From contig NZ_BMZQ01000001.1 of NCBI RefSeq assembly GCF_014652875.1, forward strand, positions 620,001 to 684,000: 64,000 nt of DNA. Direction: 5' to 3'. A program made the translations under genes and the position numbers. Position 1 is the stretch's first letter, and the number at the start of each line of letters is the position of its first letter. Origin of the DNA: Tianweitania populi (GTDB lineage Bacteria; Pseudomonadota; Alphaproteobacteria; Rhizobiales; Rhizobiaceae). The notes under the pieces were generated by a model, which worked only from the letters and a program-made list of their open reading frames with translations, was not told the DNA's origin and did no database searches. Shown piece after piece: positions 1-9,552 of this stretch.

Positions 1-1379
1 AGGTAGCGGTCCTTGGAGAACTTGTTCAGCGAGATCAGCCACTTGCCATCGGCTTCCTTGGTCTGGCCCATGGAAGTGTGGTTGTGGCCCGGCTGATACT
101 GCACATCAAGCTTCTGGCGAATCGGATCGACTTTCTCACCCTTGAAGGCGCGGATGGCGTCTTCGAGGTTCCACTTGCAGATTTGACTGTCGAGGAACAG
201 CGTCGTGTAGCAGTTGCCCCGGCCGTCATAGGCCGTGTGAAGCGGTCCAAGACCGACTTCCGGCTCGGCAACGACGGTGTCGCGCGGCTGGATCTTGTCG
301 TCGAACAGATCGTCGAACTTGCGCACGTCGAACACGGTAACAGTGGGCGACAGCTTGCCGTTGACGACCACGTGGATGCCGTCCGGCGCGGTGTTGATGC
401 CGTGCGGGCTGTTGGCCACCGGGACATAGCGGGTGTAGGGCGAACCCTTGCTGCCGTCGATCACCGGCACGCCGCCCATCTCCTTGAAGTCGCCCTTGGC
501 AACGGCTTCTTCGATGCGCTTCAGGTTGAAGATGACGATCCAGTCCTGCTCGTTGGCGATCATCTCGGCAAGGTTGACGCCTTCTTCCGAGTTGTAGCAG
601 GTCGCGAAAGCGTACTTGCCCTGATAGTCGCAATCGACATTGTCGAGGTTGCCGTCGATGGCCACCTGCCACGCAACCTTCATCGTGTCGCCGTCGACGG
701 CGCTGAAGATGGCCTGATACTGCTTCTTGTCGTCCAGAACCTTGCCGTCGTTCGGGATCGGCACGCCGTCCTCGCCATTGGCAAACACATAGCCGGTGCG
801 CGGATATTTCTGCACGCGCAGGCCGTGAACCGTGTGTTGGTTCGGCAGCTGGATGATCTTGTCGCATTTCATGACATCGAGGCGGATACGACAGACGCGC
901 GTATTGGCCTTGTCGTTGGCGAACAGGTAGCGCCCGTCATAGGTGCCTTCGGTGAAGGAGGGATGCGGATGGTGCAGGTCGCCATTGTGGTAGATGCCGC
1001 CCTGATCCTTGAGCGCCTCGATCGACTCCGGCAGCAGGCCTTCGGTCAGGATCTTGCGGCTCTCGTTGGTCTGGCCCCAGCCCGTCGCGCTATCGCGGTT
1101 GAAGACGGGAATGCGCATCAGCTCGCGCATCGAAGGCATGCCGACGACGCGGACTTCGCCGCTGTGGCCGCCCGAGAAGAACGTGTAATATTCGTCGAGC
1201 TCACCTGGCTTCACTTCCGTGGTGTGCTTCGAAGCCGACTGTGCTGCTGCGGGCGTAATGGCGCCGCCGGTCAGCGTCACCGCGCCGCCGATGGTGGCCG
1301 CTCCGGCCGCCGCGATGGCTGCTGTCGACCCCAGCATCTGTCGCCTGCTGAGGCGCATCTTGCTTTCTTCGGTAGACAT
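1..1379 (-). CDS. nosZ: Nitrous-oxide reductase NosZ, N-terminal part
   Basis: This is the periplasmic multicopper enzyme that reduces N2O to N2, the last step of denitrification. About 459 N-terminal residues are present; the gene leaves the window at base 1, so the C-terminal cupredoxin (CuA) domain is not visible. The protein starts with a twin-arginine signal (SRRQMLG, residues 11-17) followed by an Ala/Gly-rich hydrophobic stretch ending in AAAQ near residue 47, as in Tat-dependent clade I NosZ. The beta-propeller contains the HHPH pair (residues 136-139) and NQHTVHG (180-186), which carry histidine ligands of the CuZ centre in this family. nosR lies 23 bases upstream on the same strand, giving the usual nosRZ order, so the remaining nos genes should lie beyond the left edge. 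Confidence 0.97.
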   Translation of the reverse strand, partial: MSTEESKMRLSRRQMLGSTAAIAAAGAATIGGAVTLTGGAITPAAAQSASKHTTEVKPGELDEYYTFFSGGHSGEVRVVGMPSMRELMRIPVFNRDSATGWGQTNESRKILTEGLLPESIEALKDQGGIYHNGDLHHPHPSFTEGTYDGRYLFANDKANTRVCRIRLDVMKCDKIIQLPNQHTVHGLRVQKYPRTGYVFANGEDGVPIPNDGKVLDDKKQYQAIFSAVDGDTMKVAWQVAIDGNLDNVDCDYQGKYAFATCYNSEEGVNLAEMIANEQDWIVIFNLKRIEEAVAKGDFKEMGGVPVIDGSKGSPYTRYVPVANSPHGINTAPDGIHVVVNGKLSPTVTVFDVRKFDDLFDDKIQPRDTVVAEPEVGLGPLHTAYDGRGNCYTTLFLDSQICKWNLEDAIRAFKGEKVDPIRQKLDVQYQPGHNHTSMGQTKEADGKWLISLNKFSKDRY

Positions 1380-1402
1380 TCCGTTTCTCCTTGGTTGCCT
1401 AT

Positions 1403-3697
1403 TCATGCGGAATTGCTGGCAGGCTGATCGGTCTTCGCGATCGGCACGCCTTTGTGAGTGATGACGGGCTTGGCAGGCGCTTCGCCGCGCGAGGCCGGCG
1501 TTGACAGCGCCATGAACTTCTCGCGCTTCAACCGCACCTGGATCATGTGCGGGCAGCGATGATCGTCGTGGTAGAGTTCCTGGCAGTGCATGCAGTAGAT
1601 GCACTCGTTGACGTTGATCTGCCCTTCCGGATGGATCGACTGCACCGGGCATTCCTTGGCGCAGCGCTGGCAGGGCGAGCCGCATTCGGGATAGCGCTTT
1701 AGCCATTCGAACATGCGGATGCGCCCGGGAATCGCCAGTGCAGCGCCCAGCGGGCACAGGTAGCGGCAATAAAAGCGCTCGATGAACAGACCGGCGGCCA
1801 GCATGGTCAGCGCGAAGATCACGAACGGCCATTCCCGCGCGAACTTCAGGATGATCGCGGTCTTGAATGGCTCGACCTCGGCAAACACCTCAGCCAGCGC
1901 TAGCGAATAAAGCGACAGGCCGAACAGGCCGAGGAAGATGATGTATTTGATGGGCCAAAGCCGCTCATGCAGGCCCCAGGGAAGCCTAAGCTGCGGCACC
2001 TTCAGCCATTGCGCGAGATTGTTGGTCAGTTCCTGCAGCGCCCCGAACGGGCAAAGCCAACCGCAGAACGGTCCCCGTCCCCAGAACAGCAGGCCGGCAG
2101 CGACTGACGCCCACAGGATGAAGATCAGCGGCGCCGACAGGAAGAACTCCCAGTTGAAGCCGTTGATCAGCGAGTTGAAGAAGGTGAGGACATTCACCAC
2201 CGAAAGCTGCGCATTGGCATACCAGCCAAGCCAGACCAGCGTGAAAAGCAGAAAGCCACGCCGGATCCAGCCGAACATGATCGGACGCTTCACCAGCCAG
2301 TCCTGGAAGAAGAAGATGCCGGTCAAGACGATGAGGGCAACGCTGGCAATTGCAATGTTGATGCGGTTCATCTCCCACATCCGCACCCAAAGCGGCTGGC
2401 CGTCCGCGATCTGCTGATCGCTCAGGACTTGGCCTGTGTCGCCTGCGGAAGGCGCCGGTGTCGCGGCAACGGCAGGTGCGGCTGGCGCTGGCGGCTGCTC
2501 GATCGTCAAGTATGTGTCGGGCAGTGTGTAGCCGAGATTATAGGGCAGAACCGCCTTGTTGCGGCCTTCCGCATTTCGCTGCACCAGCATCTGCAGTTCA
2601 AAGGGCTTGGTGACATCGAACACGAAGTCAGGCGAGACAACGAAGAGCGCGATCTCGCGCAAATGTGGAGCGCCGTCGGCCGCAAGCGTGGGAATGCGCG
2701 CGTGGTCGCGATCGCGGAACCGCAGACCCTGGCCGTCCTGCAGCAACTCGATGCGATCGAAGATGCCGCCGCGCACATAGCCCGATCCCTTGAAGGAATA
2801 GGCGCCGTCACCGGCAACGAGCATCGCCGATTGGCCAGGCTTTAGCCGGGAGGCGAGACGGTCATAGGCAGTGTCGCCAAGCAGGCTTCGGCCGATCGCC
2901 GGCACGCTGACGGGCGCAAGATACAGGTCGATGAAGCGGTCGTCCGGATTGTGCGTTTCCGGCTTGTCCGCCGCAGCCGGCTGATTGGCCTGGCGGAAGG
3001 CTTCCGACACTTCGCCCACCGTCATGCGCAGGCTGCGCACCGAGCCGTCGCCAATCAGCGTCTGCCAGTCGCTCGTGGCCGTCTTGGTAAGATCGAGCTT
3101 GCGGATCTCCGTCGTCGCCGCCGCCGCCGGCGCTCCGGCGTCGCTCAGCCGGTTGCTTCGTATGAGCTGAACCGCAGAGCGCGCAATGCTGTCGCCCATC
3201 ACCAGAACCGTGACCGTCGCACCGCTGACGATATCCACCTGCGGCGGCCGCTCGCCGCCCGTCGCGACGCGTCCCATGTCCTTGTCGACAAGCACATTCA
3301 GCGCGGCGACGATCTTTGCTTCAGGAATGCCGATCAGCACGATTGGCTCGTGATGCGCGACGATCTTGAAGCCGCGGATCACGCCCTTCGGATCGATGCC
3401 GACGACGATGTGGATGGGCTTGCCCGAATAGCCGATCGAGCTCGTGAAATCGGAATTGAGGTAGGCGTAGCCGAGAAGCGAATCGCCCTTCTGAACCGGA
3501 ACGATCTGCGGATCGCCGATCGGTGCACCAAATCGATCCCCGCCCTCGAAAAGCTCTGACGGCTGAACCTTGTCCAGGAAGCTCGTCAGTTGGCCCGCAG
3601 CATGGCTCGGCCAAGCCAACAAAAGAGCAACCAGCAGGGCGCCCAACAAGACGCAAAAATCGCGCGCCATTTTGGTGGAAGAGCGAAAATGCACCAT
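1403..3697 (-). CDS. nosR: NosR, membrane iron-sulfur flavoprotein for N2O reduction
   Basis: NosR is needed for nosZ expression and for electron supply to periplasmic N2O reductase. The 764-residue protein has an N-terminal signal/membrane segment (about residues 11-34), then a periplasmic FMN-binding domain with the covalent flavin motif SGATVT (residues 158-163). A multi-helix core follows with two CxxxCP motifs (CGWLCPFG and CRYLCPLG). The tail has two ferredoxin-like cysteine clusters from about residue 672 (CGSPCQRCAKECP and CIYCMHC). The length fits the family. The start is uncertain: Met1 at 3697 has no clear ribosome site, and Met10 at 3670 would begin a cleaner signal peptide. It is the promoter-proximal gene of the nos operon, with a candidate FNR/Nnr box about 70 bases upstream. 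Confidence 0.96.
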   Translation of the reverse strand: MVHFRSSTKMARDFCVLLGALLVALLLAWPSHAAGQLTSFLDKVQPSELFEGGDRFGAPIGDPQIVPVQKGDSLLGYAYLNSDFTSSIGYSGKPIHIVVGIDPKGVIRGFKIVAHHEPIVLIGIPEAKIVAALNVLVDKDMGRVATGGERPPQVDIVSGATVTVLVMGDSIARSAVQLIRSNRLSDAGAPAAAATTEIRKLDLTKTATSDWQTLIGDGSVRSLRMTVGEVSEAFRQANQPAAADKPETHNPDDRFIDLYLAPVSVPAIGRSLLGDTAYDRLASRLKPGQSAMLVAGDGAYSFKGSGYVRGGIFDRIELLQDGQGLRFRDRDHARIPTLAADGAPHLREIALFVVSPDFVFDVTKPFELQMLVQRNAEGRNKAVLPYNLGYTLPDTYLTIEQPPAPAAPAVAATPAPSAGDTGQVLSDQQIADGQPLWVRMWEMNRINIAIASVALIVLTGIFFFQDWLVKRPIMFGWIRRGFLLFTLVWLGWYANAQLSVVNVLTFFNSLINGFNWEFFLSAPLIFILWASVAAGLLFWGRGPFCGWLCPFGALQELTNNLAQWLKVPQLRLPWGLHERLWPIKYIIFLGLFGLSLYSLALAEVFAEVEPFKTAIILKFAREWPFVIFALTMLAAGLFIERFYCRYLCPLGAALAIPGRIRMFEWLKRYPECGSPCQRCAKECPVQSIHPEGQINVNECIYCMHCQELYHDDHRCPHMIQVRLKREKFMALSTPASRGEAPAKPVITHKGVPIAKTDQPASNSA

Positions 3698-3766
3698 CTG
3701 ATTTGCTAGTTCTGCGTCGCGAAACTCATATTTCGCACTGCTTATTCAGCTTGTCGGCGAGGGACT

Positions 3767-3780
3767 TTGCGGCAGAACAA
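3767..3780. promoter_or_regulatory. Candidate FNR/NnrR-type box (TTG-N8-CAA)
   Basis: The 14-mer TTGCGGCAGAACAA has the TTG-N8-CAA arrangement bound by Crp/Fnr regulators such as FNR, FixK and NnrR. It sits between the divergent nosR and ferritin-like genes. Its centre is about 76 bases from the nosR start, which fits a -41.5 site with a short leader. The inner bases deviate from the full TTGAT-N4-ATCAA consensus, so the match is partial. Confidence 0.5.
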
Positions 3781-3866
3781 ACAAGCCGCATTAAGTTTGC
3801 GGCATACGCTTTTATCCAAAGGAAATGCCCGTGCGTGCTGCGGGCGAGCCACATCGGAGACGCGTC

Positions 3867-4706
3867 GTGAACCACCGCGAACCTTGGATGCTCAACTTCA
3901 TGGACGAATTGCTCGTCCAAGCCAGAGCGATGGAGCAGGAAGCCATCGCCGGCTACCACAAGCTGGCCGAGCGGATGCGGCAAGCCAATCGCCCTGATCT
4001 GACCGCCGTCTTCGAAGCCCTGATCCGCGAGGAAGAAGGCCATCTCGGCAATGTCGAATCCTGGATGGAGAACAGTACCTTCGCTGCTCAGCTGGTTCAG
4101 CCGCCGTCAGAACCAATGTTCGATGATGAAGGCGCCGCGTTGGTCGCGCCCGAGCTTCTGGACGCCTATCGCGCCTTTGCTGTTGCCGTTCGAAACGAGG
4201 AACGGGCCTTCGTGTTCTGGACTTATGTGGCCGCCCATGCCGCATCAAACGAGATCCGACACGCCGCCGAGAAGATGGCTCGGGAAGAGCTGGGCCATGT
4301 CGCCACCCTTCGACGTGAACGCCGCCGCGCTTTCCACGACCTGCGCGAAAAGCGCGAGCTCCAGTCCGTCGACCTGTTCCAGTTGGAAACGCACCTAGCC
4401 CACCATCTCGACCGTCTGGCAAGGCAAGTAGGTCCGGAAAAACACGCCTTACATAGCCTGGCAGAAAAAGCGGTCCTACGCGCCAAGGAAGCGAAGAATG
4501 AAAGCCTCGGCAACAATGCCCCTGTGGCAGATCTGCCTGAGCAAACAGCGGCGCGTCCACTTGCTCTCGCGGAATGGCTGCTCGACTTCTACCTGAACCG
4601 CGCCGAAAACGAGGACGAAGAATCAACGCGACGTCACGCCCAAAGCTGCGCCGCGGATCTCGTCAGCACGATCTATCGGATCAACGGTCCAACCCACGGC
4701 GGCTAA
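3867..4706 (+). CDS. Rubrerythrin-like ferritin-family di-iron protein
   Basis: A 279-residue helical protein with two ferritin-like half motifs. The first has E23/E25 followed by E56-E57-G-H59; the second has E111/E112 followed by E140-E141-L-G-H144. These E...ExxH pairs are the usual ligands of a rubrerythrin-type di-iron site. No C-terminal rubredoxin CxxC pair is present, so it is not a classical rubrerythrin. The rest, from about residue 150, is charged and helical with no motif I recognise. I chose the GTG at 3867 because GGAGA lies six bases upstream; an ATG at 3825 in the same frame has AAAGGA placed too close. The gene is divergent from nosR and may share the FNR/Nnr box, which would suggest a role under low oxygen or nitrosative stress (inference). 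Confidence 0.75.
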   Translation: MNHREPWMLNFMDELLVQARAMEQEAIAGYHKLAERMRQANRPDLTAVFEALIREEEGHLGNVESWMENSTFAAQLVQPPSEPMFDDEGAALVAPELLDAYRAFAVAVRNEERAFVFWTYVAAHAASNEIRHAAEKMAREELGHVATLRRERRRAFHDLREKRELQSVDLFQLETHLAHHLDRLARQVGPEKHALHSLAEKAVLRAKEAKNESLGNNAPVADLPEQTAARPLALAEWLLDFYLNRAENEDEESTRRHAQSCAADLVSTIYRINGPTHGG

Positions 4707-4872
4707 AACCGGCAACTTACGCATGAGGGCTCTTACAACTTGCCCGTTCTGCGTCGCGACTTACCCAAATGGTGTCACGAAATCATCGATTCGCGGCGGC
4801 TATACCCGGCGACTCACATATCGATTTCTGGTCGGGGGAAGGAGGCAGCTGAACGGCAATCAGGGGAGAAAA

Positions 4873-4948
4873 TGGTGGGCGATGAGAGACTCGAACTCCC
4901 GACATCCTCGGTGTAAACGAGGCGCTCTACCAACTGAGCTAATCGCCC
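4873..4948 (-). tRNA. tRNA-Val (anticodon TAC)
   Basis: Read on the minus strand, the sequence folds as a complete cloverleaf: acceptor GGGCGAT/ATCGCCC, anticodon stem CCTCG/CGAGG with loop TTTACAC (anticodon TAC), and T arm GGGAG-TTCGAGT-CTCTC. Discriminator A and a genome-encoded CCA follow. Confidence 0.97.
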
Positions 4949-5054
4949 TCAGCGCCGTTTCTAACCGGCGTGCTGCACGAAGTCCGTTACCAGTTTATAC
5001 CAGAAGAAAATTTATCTTCTGCTTAAAGGGCTTTGGCTAACCCTTTGACGAGAA

Positions 5055-5131
5055 TGGCGCGAGTGACGGGGCTCGAACCCGCGACCTCCGGCGTGACAGG
5101 CCGGCACTCTAACCAACTGAGCTACACCCGC
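5055..5131 (-). tRNA. tRNA-Asp (anticodon GTC)
   Basis: The minus strand gives a complete cloverleaf: acceptor GCGGGTG/CACTCGC, anticodon stem CCGGC/GCCGG with loop CTGTCAC (anticodon GTC), T loop TTCGAGC, discriminator G and encoded CCA. It is transcribed towards tRNA-Val, about 107 bases further on, so the two may be co-transcribed. Confidence 0.97.
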
Positions 5132-5504
5132 GCATCTCGTGTCGCAACCGTTGGCGGCGACGTGGCGGTCAATTACGAAGTTCGTTCGGGGGTGTCAAGC
5201 GACCCTGGCAAAGAGTTTTGATGTTCCTGTGAATTCTTTTTCGAACGCAGCCGGCAAGGGTCGTTTTCGCGGAGAGAAGGCCCTTACTGCATCCGGACTT
5301 TCGGTCTTCAGCAGGTCGGGTTTCACCGCAGCTATAGAGTCACTCGGTGACCGGGCGGCCTGGCGAGGCCGGCCTTGCTGTTCATCGGTTGCGTATCGTG
5401 TTAACGGCGCAAGGCCGCGTCTGGTGGACGCAAACAGGATCCACTCAGACAAGCACCACTTCCTTTGTAGGCGAGGCGGTGCGACGAAAGATCAAGTCGG
5501 GTGT
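5132..5504. other. Intergenic region without a recognised gene
   Basis: Between the tRNA pair and the GT4 gene I see no conserved coding frame. The glycosyltransferase frame stays open upstream to 5139, but that part (residues 1-122 of the long frame) has no family similarity. The stretch probably holds the promoters of the tRNAs (minus strand) and the glycosyltransferase (plus strand). Confidence 0.5.
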
Positions 5505-6725
5505 ATGAGTAAACTGGTGACTGACAAGGTGCTGCAGAACCCCGCCCCGACCCCGAAGATCGCCTTCATCGTCACGGAAGACTGGTTCTTTGCATCGCAT
5601 TTCCTGCCGATGCTGCGCGCTGCACGGCAAGCCGGGGTTGAGCCGGTGGTCATCACGCGGGTGCGGGATCATGCAGATCTCATCGAGGCTGCTGGCGCCC
5701 GCGTGATCGCTTTGGAAGCAGATCGCCGCAGCCTCAATCCTCTCGGCCTTGTTTCGACCGTGACAAGGTTGGCCCGTATCCTGCGGCGAGAGAAGATCGA
5801 CGCGGTCCATTGCATCGCGCTGCGTTCCATTCTCGTTGGCGCACCGGCGGCTCAGCTGGCTGGAATCAAGCGGCGGGTATTTGCTGTCACGGGTGGCGGC
5901 CTTCTCAGTGCCAAGAAAGACCTGACCGGCCGATTTGCCGATGCCGCTATTCGCTTGCCCATTCGGGGTCTTTTCCAGAGTAAGGAAACTCACTTCCTAT
6001 TCGAGAACACCGACGATCCCAGCCAGTTCGGCTTGCGGCCTGAAGATGCCAATGTGACGATCGTAGGCGGGGCGGGGGTTGATCCGGACCATCTGCAAGA
6101 GCTGCCGATGCCAGCCTTGCCAACGCTGCGCGTGGCGCTGGTCGCGCGTCTGCTATGGTCCAAGGGTGTCGACCTGGCCGTCGAAGCTGTCCGAATCGCA
6201 CGGGCCCAGGGTCATGACATCCGCCTCACGCTGTGCGGCGAGCCTGACCCGTCAAATCCCCGAGCCATCTCGCCCGCGCTTCTTGGTGAATGGTCGGCCG
6301 AAGAGGGGATTGAGTGGCGCGGCTTTGTTCGCGACGTTCGTACAGTCTGGCAAGAGCATCACGTCGCCTGCCTGCCTTCGCGCGGCGGCGAAGGCCTGCC
6401 CCGCACGCTTCTCGAAGCCGCCGCATGCGGCCGAGCCATCGTGACGACAGATGTCCCAGGCTGCCGGCATTTGGTCCGAGACGGCATCGAGGGACGAATC
6501 GTCCCGCCGAACGATGCGCATGCGCTCGCTGATGCTCTGATTCAGCTATCGCAGGATCACGATGCAGTGGCGCAAATGGGAGTTGCAGCGCGCCAGCGTA
6601 TCCATCAAGGCTTCAGCGAGGCCGACATCATCGATGCCGTCGCCAGGATGTATTCAAAGCTTTTCTCATTCTCCGAACCAAACGACGTACACTCTAGTAG
6701 CCTGCTTGGTTCAGCGAAATCTTAG
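5505..6725 (+). CDS. Group 1 (GT4) glycosyltransferase
   Basis: A 406-residue cytoplasmic GT-B fold sugar transferase. The N-terminal Rossmann half starts at IAFIVTEDWFF; the C-terminal half has the GT4 signature VARLLWSKGVDLAVEA, then PSRGGEGLPRTLLEAAACG with the family's EGxPxxLLEA nucleotide-sugar loop. I start at the ATG at 5505 (MSKLVTDK) because homology begins just after it. The gene ends in a 4-base convergent overlap with the GT2 gene on the other strand. With Wzm/Wzt and RmlA next door, it probably adds a sugar to a lipid-linked surface polysaccharide. Donor and acceptor cannot be read from the sequence. Confidence 0.88.
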   Translation: MSKLVTDKVLQNPAPTPKIAFIVTEDWFFASHFLPMLRAARQAGVEPVVITRVRDHADLIEAAGARVIALEADRRSLNPLGLVSTVTRLARILRREKIDAVHCIALRSILVGAPAAQLAGIKRRVFAVTGGGLLSAKKDLTGRFADAAIRLPIRGLFQSKETHFLFENTDDPSQFGLRPEDANVTIVGGAGVDPDHLQELPMPALPTLRVALVARLLWSKGVDLAVEAVRIARAQGHDIRLTLCGEPDPSNPRAISPALLGEWSAEEGIEWRGFVRDVRTVWQEHHVACLPSRGGEGLPRTLLEAAACGRAIVTTDVPGCRHLVRDGIEGRIVPPNDAHALADALIQLSQDHDAVAQMGVAARQRIHQGFSEADIIDAVARMYSKLFSFSEPNDVHSSSLLGSAKS

Positions 6726-8674
6726 ACCAGCCAAGGCTTCTTGCGCCGCGGCGGGAAGGCAAGCTTGTATTCCTGCTCCAAATTCTCGAAGTTGGGATTG
6801 TAGAACGGATCGTTCATCAACTGCGGCTTCCACGTGTCGATCATGTACTGACACTCCGAGCGGAACCGCTGGATTTTCTCCGGCGCGAGATCAGAACCGC
6901 GAGATACCGACTCATAGTGATAAAGTTCCGCGAAAGGCGTCCACAGGATGCGGTAGCCTGCCTGCCGAACACGCAAGCATAAATCGACATCGTTGAACGC
7001 GACTTTCAGATCGGTCTCATTAAGCCCTCCAACTTCCAGGAAGACGCTGCGTCGGATTGCCAGGCAGGCCGCGGTCACGGCTCCAACATCGCGGACGAGC
7101 ATTAGCTGGCCGAAGTAGCCGGGATATTTAGGCCCCTTTCCGTGACCGACATGCCCTGCCACCCCCGTCTCGCCATCGAAATGACCGGCACCGAGTCGTA
7201 CGCCTGCATGCTGGATACGATCATCGGGATAATAAAGCTTGGCTCCCACGGCACCAACATCTTTGCGGACTGCCAGGCTGACCATTTCTCGAAGCCAACC
7301 TTCGTGCATGACGTCGATGTCGTTGTTCAAAAGCAGGAGCACGTCGCCCTTGGCCTCACGTGCGGCTTCATTGTTCAACGCAGAGTAATTGAAGGCGCCG
7401 TCTATCCTGAGCACCCGGACACGTAAGTCTTTCGTTAGACGACCGAAAAGAGAAAGCGTTTCGTCCTCGACACTTCCATTATCGACGATGATGATCTCGA
7501 TGTTGTCGTAATCCGTGCGATGAAGCAGGCCTTCAACGCACTGCTGAACCAACTGTGCGCGGTCACGCGTTGGGATGATGACGCTGACCAAAGGGGCAGG
7601 CGATGGCAGCGGCCATTCGATACGGTTCCAGGAGGGGACATGGGGATTGGCGACTGCCGTTGCCCCTTCGATGCTGGACGCCAGCTGGTTGTTGATCGAC
7701 GTACGCGCAACCTTGATGCATCGCTCCAGTTGCGACTGAGAGAACGAACCACCACCACGCTCCTGGCGCCAGTGGTACAAGATTGCCGGGATATGATGGA
7801 TGCGCTCAGGCGAACAATGCTCGGAGTGGACCAGGCGGAGAACGAGATCATAATCCTGGCTGCCTTCCGCACCGATTGTAAACCCACCAAGCTGCTCTAG
7901 TGTGCTGCGGCGATACACACCCATATGGCTGATGTAATTCTGGCCTAGCAGCTGATCATAGCTGTATTCCGGCTTGAGGTATGGATCGTAGCGTCGACCG
8001 GCCTCGTCGATCTTGTCCTCATCCGAATAAACCAGCTCAGCATCCGGATGCGCGTCCAGGGTCACGGCCACTTCGTAAAGGGCATGTTCGGGAAGGATGT
8101 CATCGTGGTCAAGCAAGGCCACGAATTCGCCGGTGGCAAGCTCCAGTGCGCTGTTGCTCGCCGCAGAAATGTGGCCATTGCTCTCGCGGCGCATCCACTT
8201 GATGCGTAGATCGTCTTTCGCAAACGCTTCGAGGATCTCAACAACGTGCGGAGATGGTGACGCATCATCGGCGATACACAGCTCCCAATGCGGGTACAAC
8301 TGGCCCTGAACAGACTGGATCATCTGCCGGAAGGTTTCAGCGGGTGTGTTGTAGGCAGGAACAACAACCGAGATCAGCGGCTTGTAGGCGAGGCGCTCGA
8401 TGTGACGCCGGATATCGCGTCGGTCTTCGTTGGAAAGCGTGTCATAACGATGGATCCAGTCAAGGTAGCTAGTTTCTGACTGGACAGCATGTGAACCCTT
8501 GAAAGCGTAACGAATGCTGTCAGTAACTCCACGCCAGCCGCTTTGATAGTAGCGGCTTCGCAAGTACCACCACCGCTGCTTCATTAGACTTGGTGTTGTG
8601 ATCAGCCTGACGACCTTCGATCCCAATTTGATTGCGCTGTCAGCATAAGTAGAGGCCTTCTTTGCTTGTGGCAC
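6722..8674 (-). CDS. Tandem-domain GT2 glycosyltransferase
   Basis: A 650-residue protein with two GT-A family 2 domains in one chain. Domain 1 starts near residue 99 (PLISVVVPAYN) and has the metal-binding LLDHDD at 187-192. Domain 2 starts near residue 361 (PLVSVIIPTRDR) and carries LLLLNNDID as its DxD-like motif. About 95 residues of basic helical sequence precede domain 1. Such two-headed enzymes are common in O-antigen and rhamnan loci and often add two linkages or alternate them. It probably builds the polysaccharide exported by the adjacent Wzm/Wzt pair; the sugars are unknown. Confidence 0.9.
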   Translation of the reverse strand: MPQAKKASTYADSAIKLGSKVVRLITTPSLMKQRWWYLRSRYYQSGWRGVTDSIRYAFKGSHAVQSETSYLDWIHRYDTLSNEDRRDIRRHIERLAYKPLISVVVPAYNTPAETFRQMIQSVQGQLYPHWELCIADDASPSPHVVEILEAFAKDDLRIKWMRRESNGHISAASNSALELATGEFVALLDHDDILPEHALYEVAVTLDAHPDAELVYSDEDKIDEAGRRYDPYLKPEYSYDQLLGQNYISHMGVYRRSTLEQLGGFTIGAEGSQDYDLVLRLVHSEHCSPERIHHIPAILYHWRQERGGGSFSQSQLERCIKVARTSINNQLASSIEGATAVANPHVPSWNRIEWPLPSPAPLVSVIIPTRDRAQLVQQCVEGLLHRTDYDNIEIIIVDNGSVEDETLSLFGRLTKDLRVRVLRIDGAFNYSALNNEAAREAKGDVLLLLNNDIDVMHEGWLREMVSLAVRKDVGAVGAKLYYPDDRIQHAGVRLGAGHFDGETGVAGHVGHGKGPKYPGYFGQLMLVRDVGAVTAACLAIRRSVFLEVGGLNETDLKVAFNDVDLCLRVRQAGYRILWTPFAELYHYESVSRGSDLAPEKIQRFRSECQYMIDTWKPQLMNDPFYNPNFENLEQEYKLAFPPRRKKPWLV

Positions 8675-8782
8675 AGCTGACTAATACCTTTTAAATACTA
8701 GAGATTCGGCGGGCGAATGAGGCCGACGCACATTTCCGATCGATTTTTTTCGACCGAGAAGAAGCTACGTGAAACTCTATAT

Positions 8783-9547
8783 TCACCCAGCCGGCGCACT
8801 CAGTGAATCATTATACGCTGTCAACACCTCATCTAGCGGACCGATAGCTCGTTGGCGCCCGTGCTCCATCCACAAGCCGGTCGTGCACCACTGGCGCAGA
8901 AGCTCTTCTGAGTGAGAAGCGACTACAAGGAGTCCGGCCTCGCCAATGAAGCTACGCAAGCGCTCCTTGGCATGTTGAAGAAACGCCGCGTCACCGGCGC
9001 CAATTCCCTCATCGATCAAAAGGATTTCCGGCGTGATCGATGTTGAGACTGCAAAAGCAAGCCTCGTGCTCATGCCCGCACTGTATGTACGCAAAGGCAT
9101 GCTCAGAAAGTCGCCGAGACCGGTGCTGAGCCCAATCTCCTCCGAACGCAGCTCAATCTCCTTGCGGCTGTAGCCAAGTAACATTCCGCGCAGGATGATG
9201 TTCTCCCAGCCGGAGGCATCTGGGTCCATTCCGAAGCCGATGTCGAACATTGCTGCGACGTCGCCTTCGACTTTGACGGACCCGGCCGTCGGCTCATAGA
9301 TGCCGGCCATGACGCGCAGGATGGTCGACTTGCCGGCGCCGTTGTGACCGATAAGCCCGATCCGCATGCCATGGGTGAGATCGAGCGACAGATTGTCGAT
9401 CGCCCGGATCGTGACCTTCTTGCTGCCGGCCGTCGGCTTAATCTGGCCGCCGGTCACAGCGGCAAGAACATTATTCTTCAACGAGCGGCTGCTGACATCT
9501 AAAATCGGGATGTCAACGGAGACGTTCTGCAGGGTGATCGCGGCCAT
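8783..9547 (-). CDS. Polysaccharide ABC exporter, ATPase (Wzt-like)
   Basis: A 254-residue ABC ATPase of the Wzt/TagH/KpsT type that drives export of lipid-linked polysaccharide. It has Walker A GHNGAGKST (residues 67-75), a short signature region TYSAGMSTRLAFA, and Walker B LLIDEGIGAGD; the GAGD continuation is typical of polysaccharide exporters. There is no C-terminal carbohydrate-binding domain, so chain export may not be coupled to a terminal modification as in the longer Wzt proteins. The ATG at 9547 starts five bases after the permease stop. The same frame continues upstream through the permease gene, but that part is non-coding shadow. Confidence 0.93.
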   Translation of the reverse strand: MAAITLQNVSVDIPILDVSSRSLKNNVLAAVTGGQIKPTAGSKKVTIRAIDNLSLDLTHGMRIGLIGHNGAGKSTILRVMAGIYEPTAGSVKVEGDVAAMFDIGFGMDPDASGWENIILRGMLLGYSRKEIELRSEEIGLSTGLGDFLSMPLRTYSAGMSTRLAFAVSTSITPEILLIDEGIGAGDAAFLQHAKERLRSFIGEAGLLVVASHSEELLRQWCTTGLWMEHGRQRAIGPLDEVLTAYNDSLSAPAG

Positions 9548-9552
9548 ATGAC

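Noticed and set aside
78-1427. 449-residue plus-strand frame over nosZ
   Set aside because: It is the complement of nosZ; the minus strand has the NosZ Tat signal and copper motifs, while this frame shows no family pattern.
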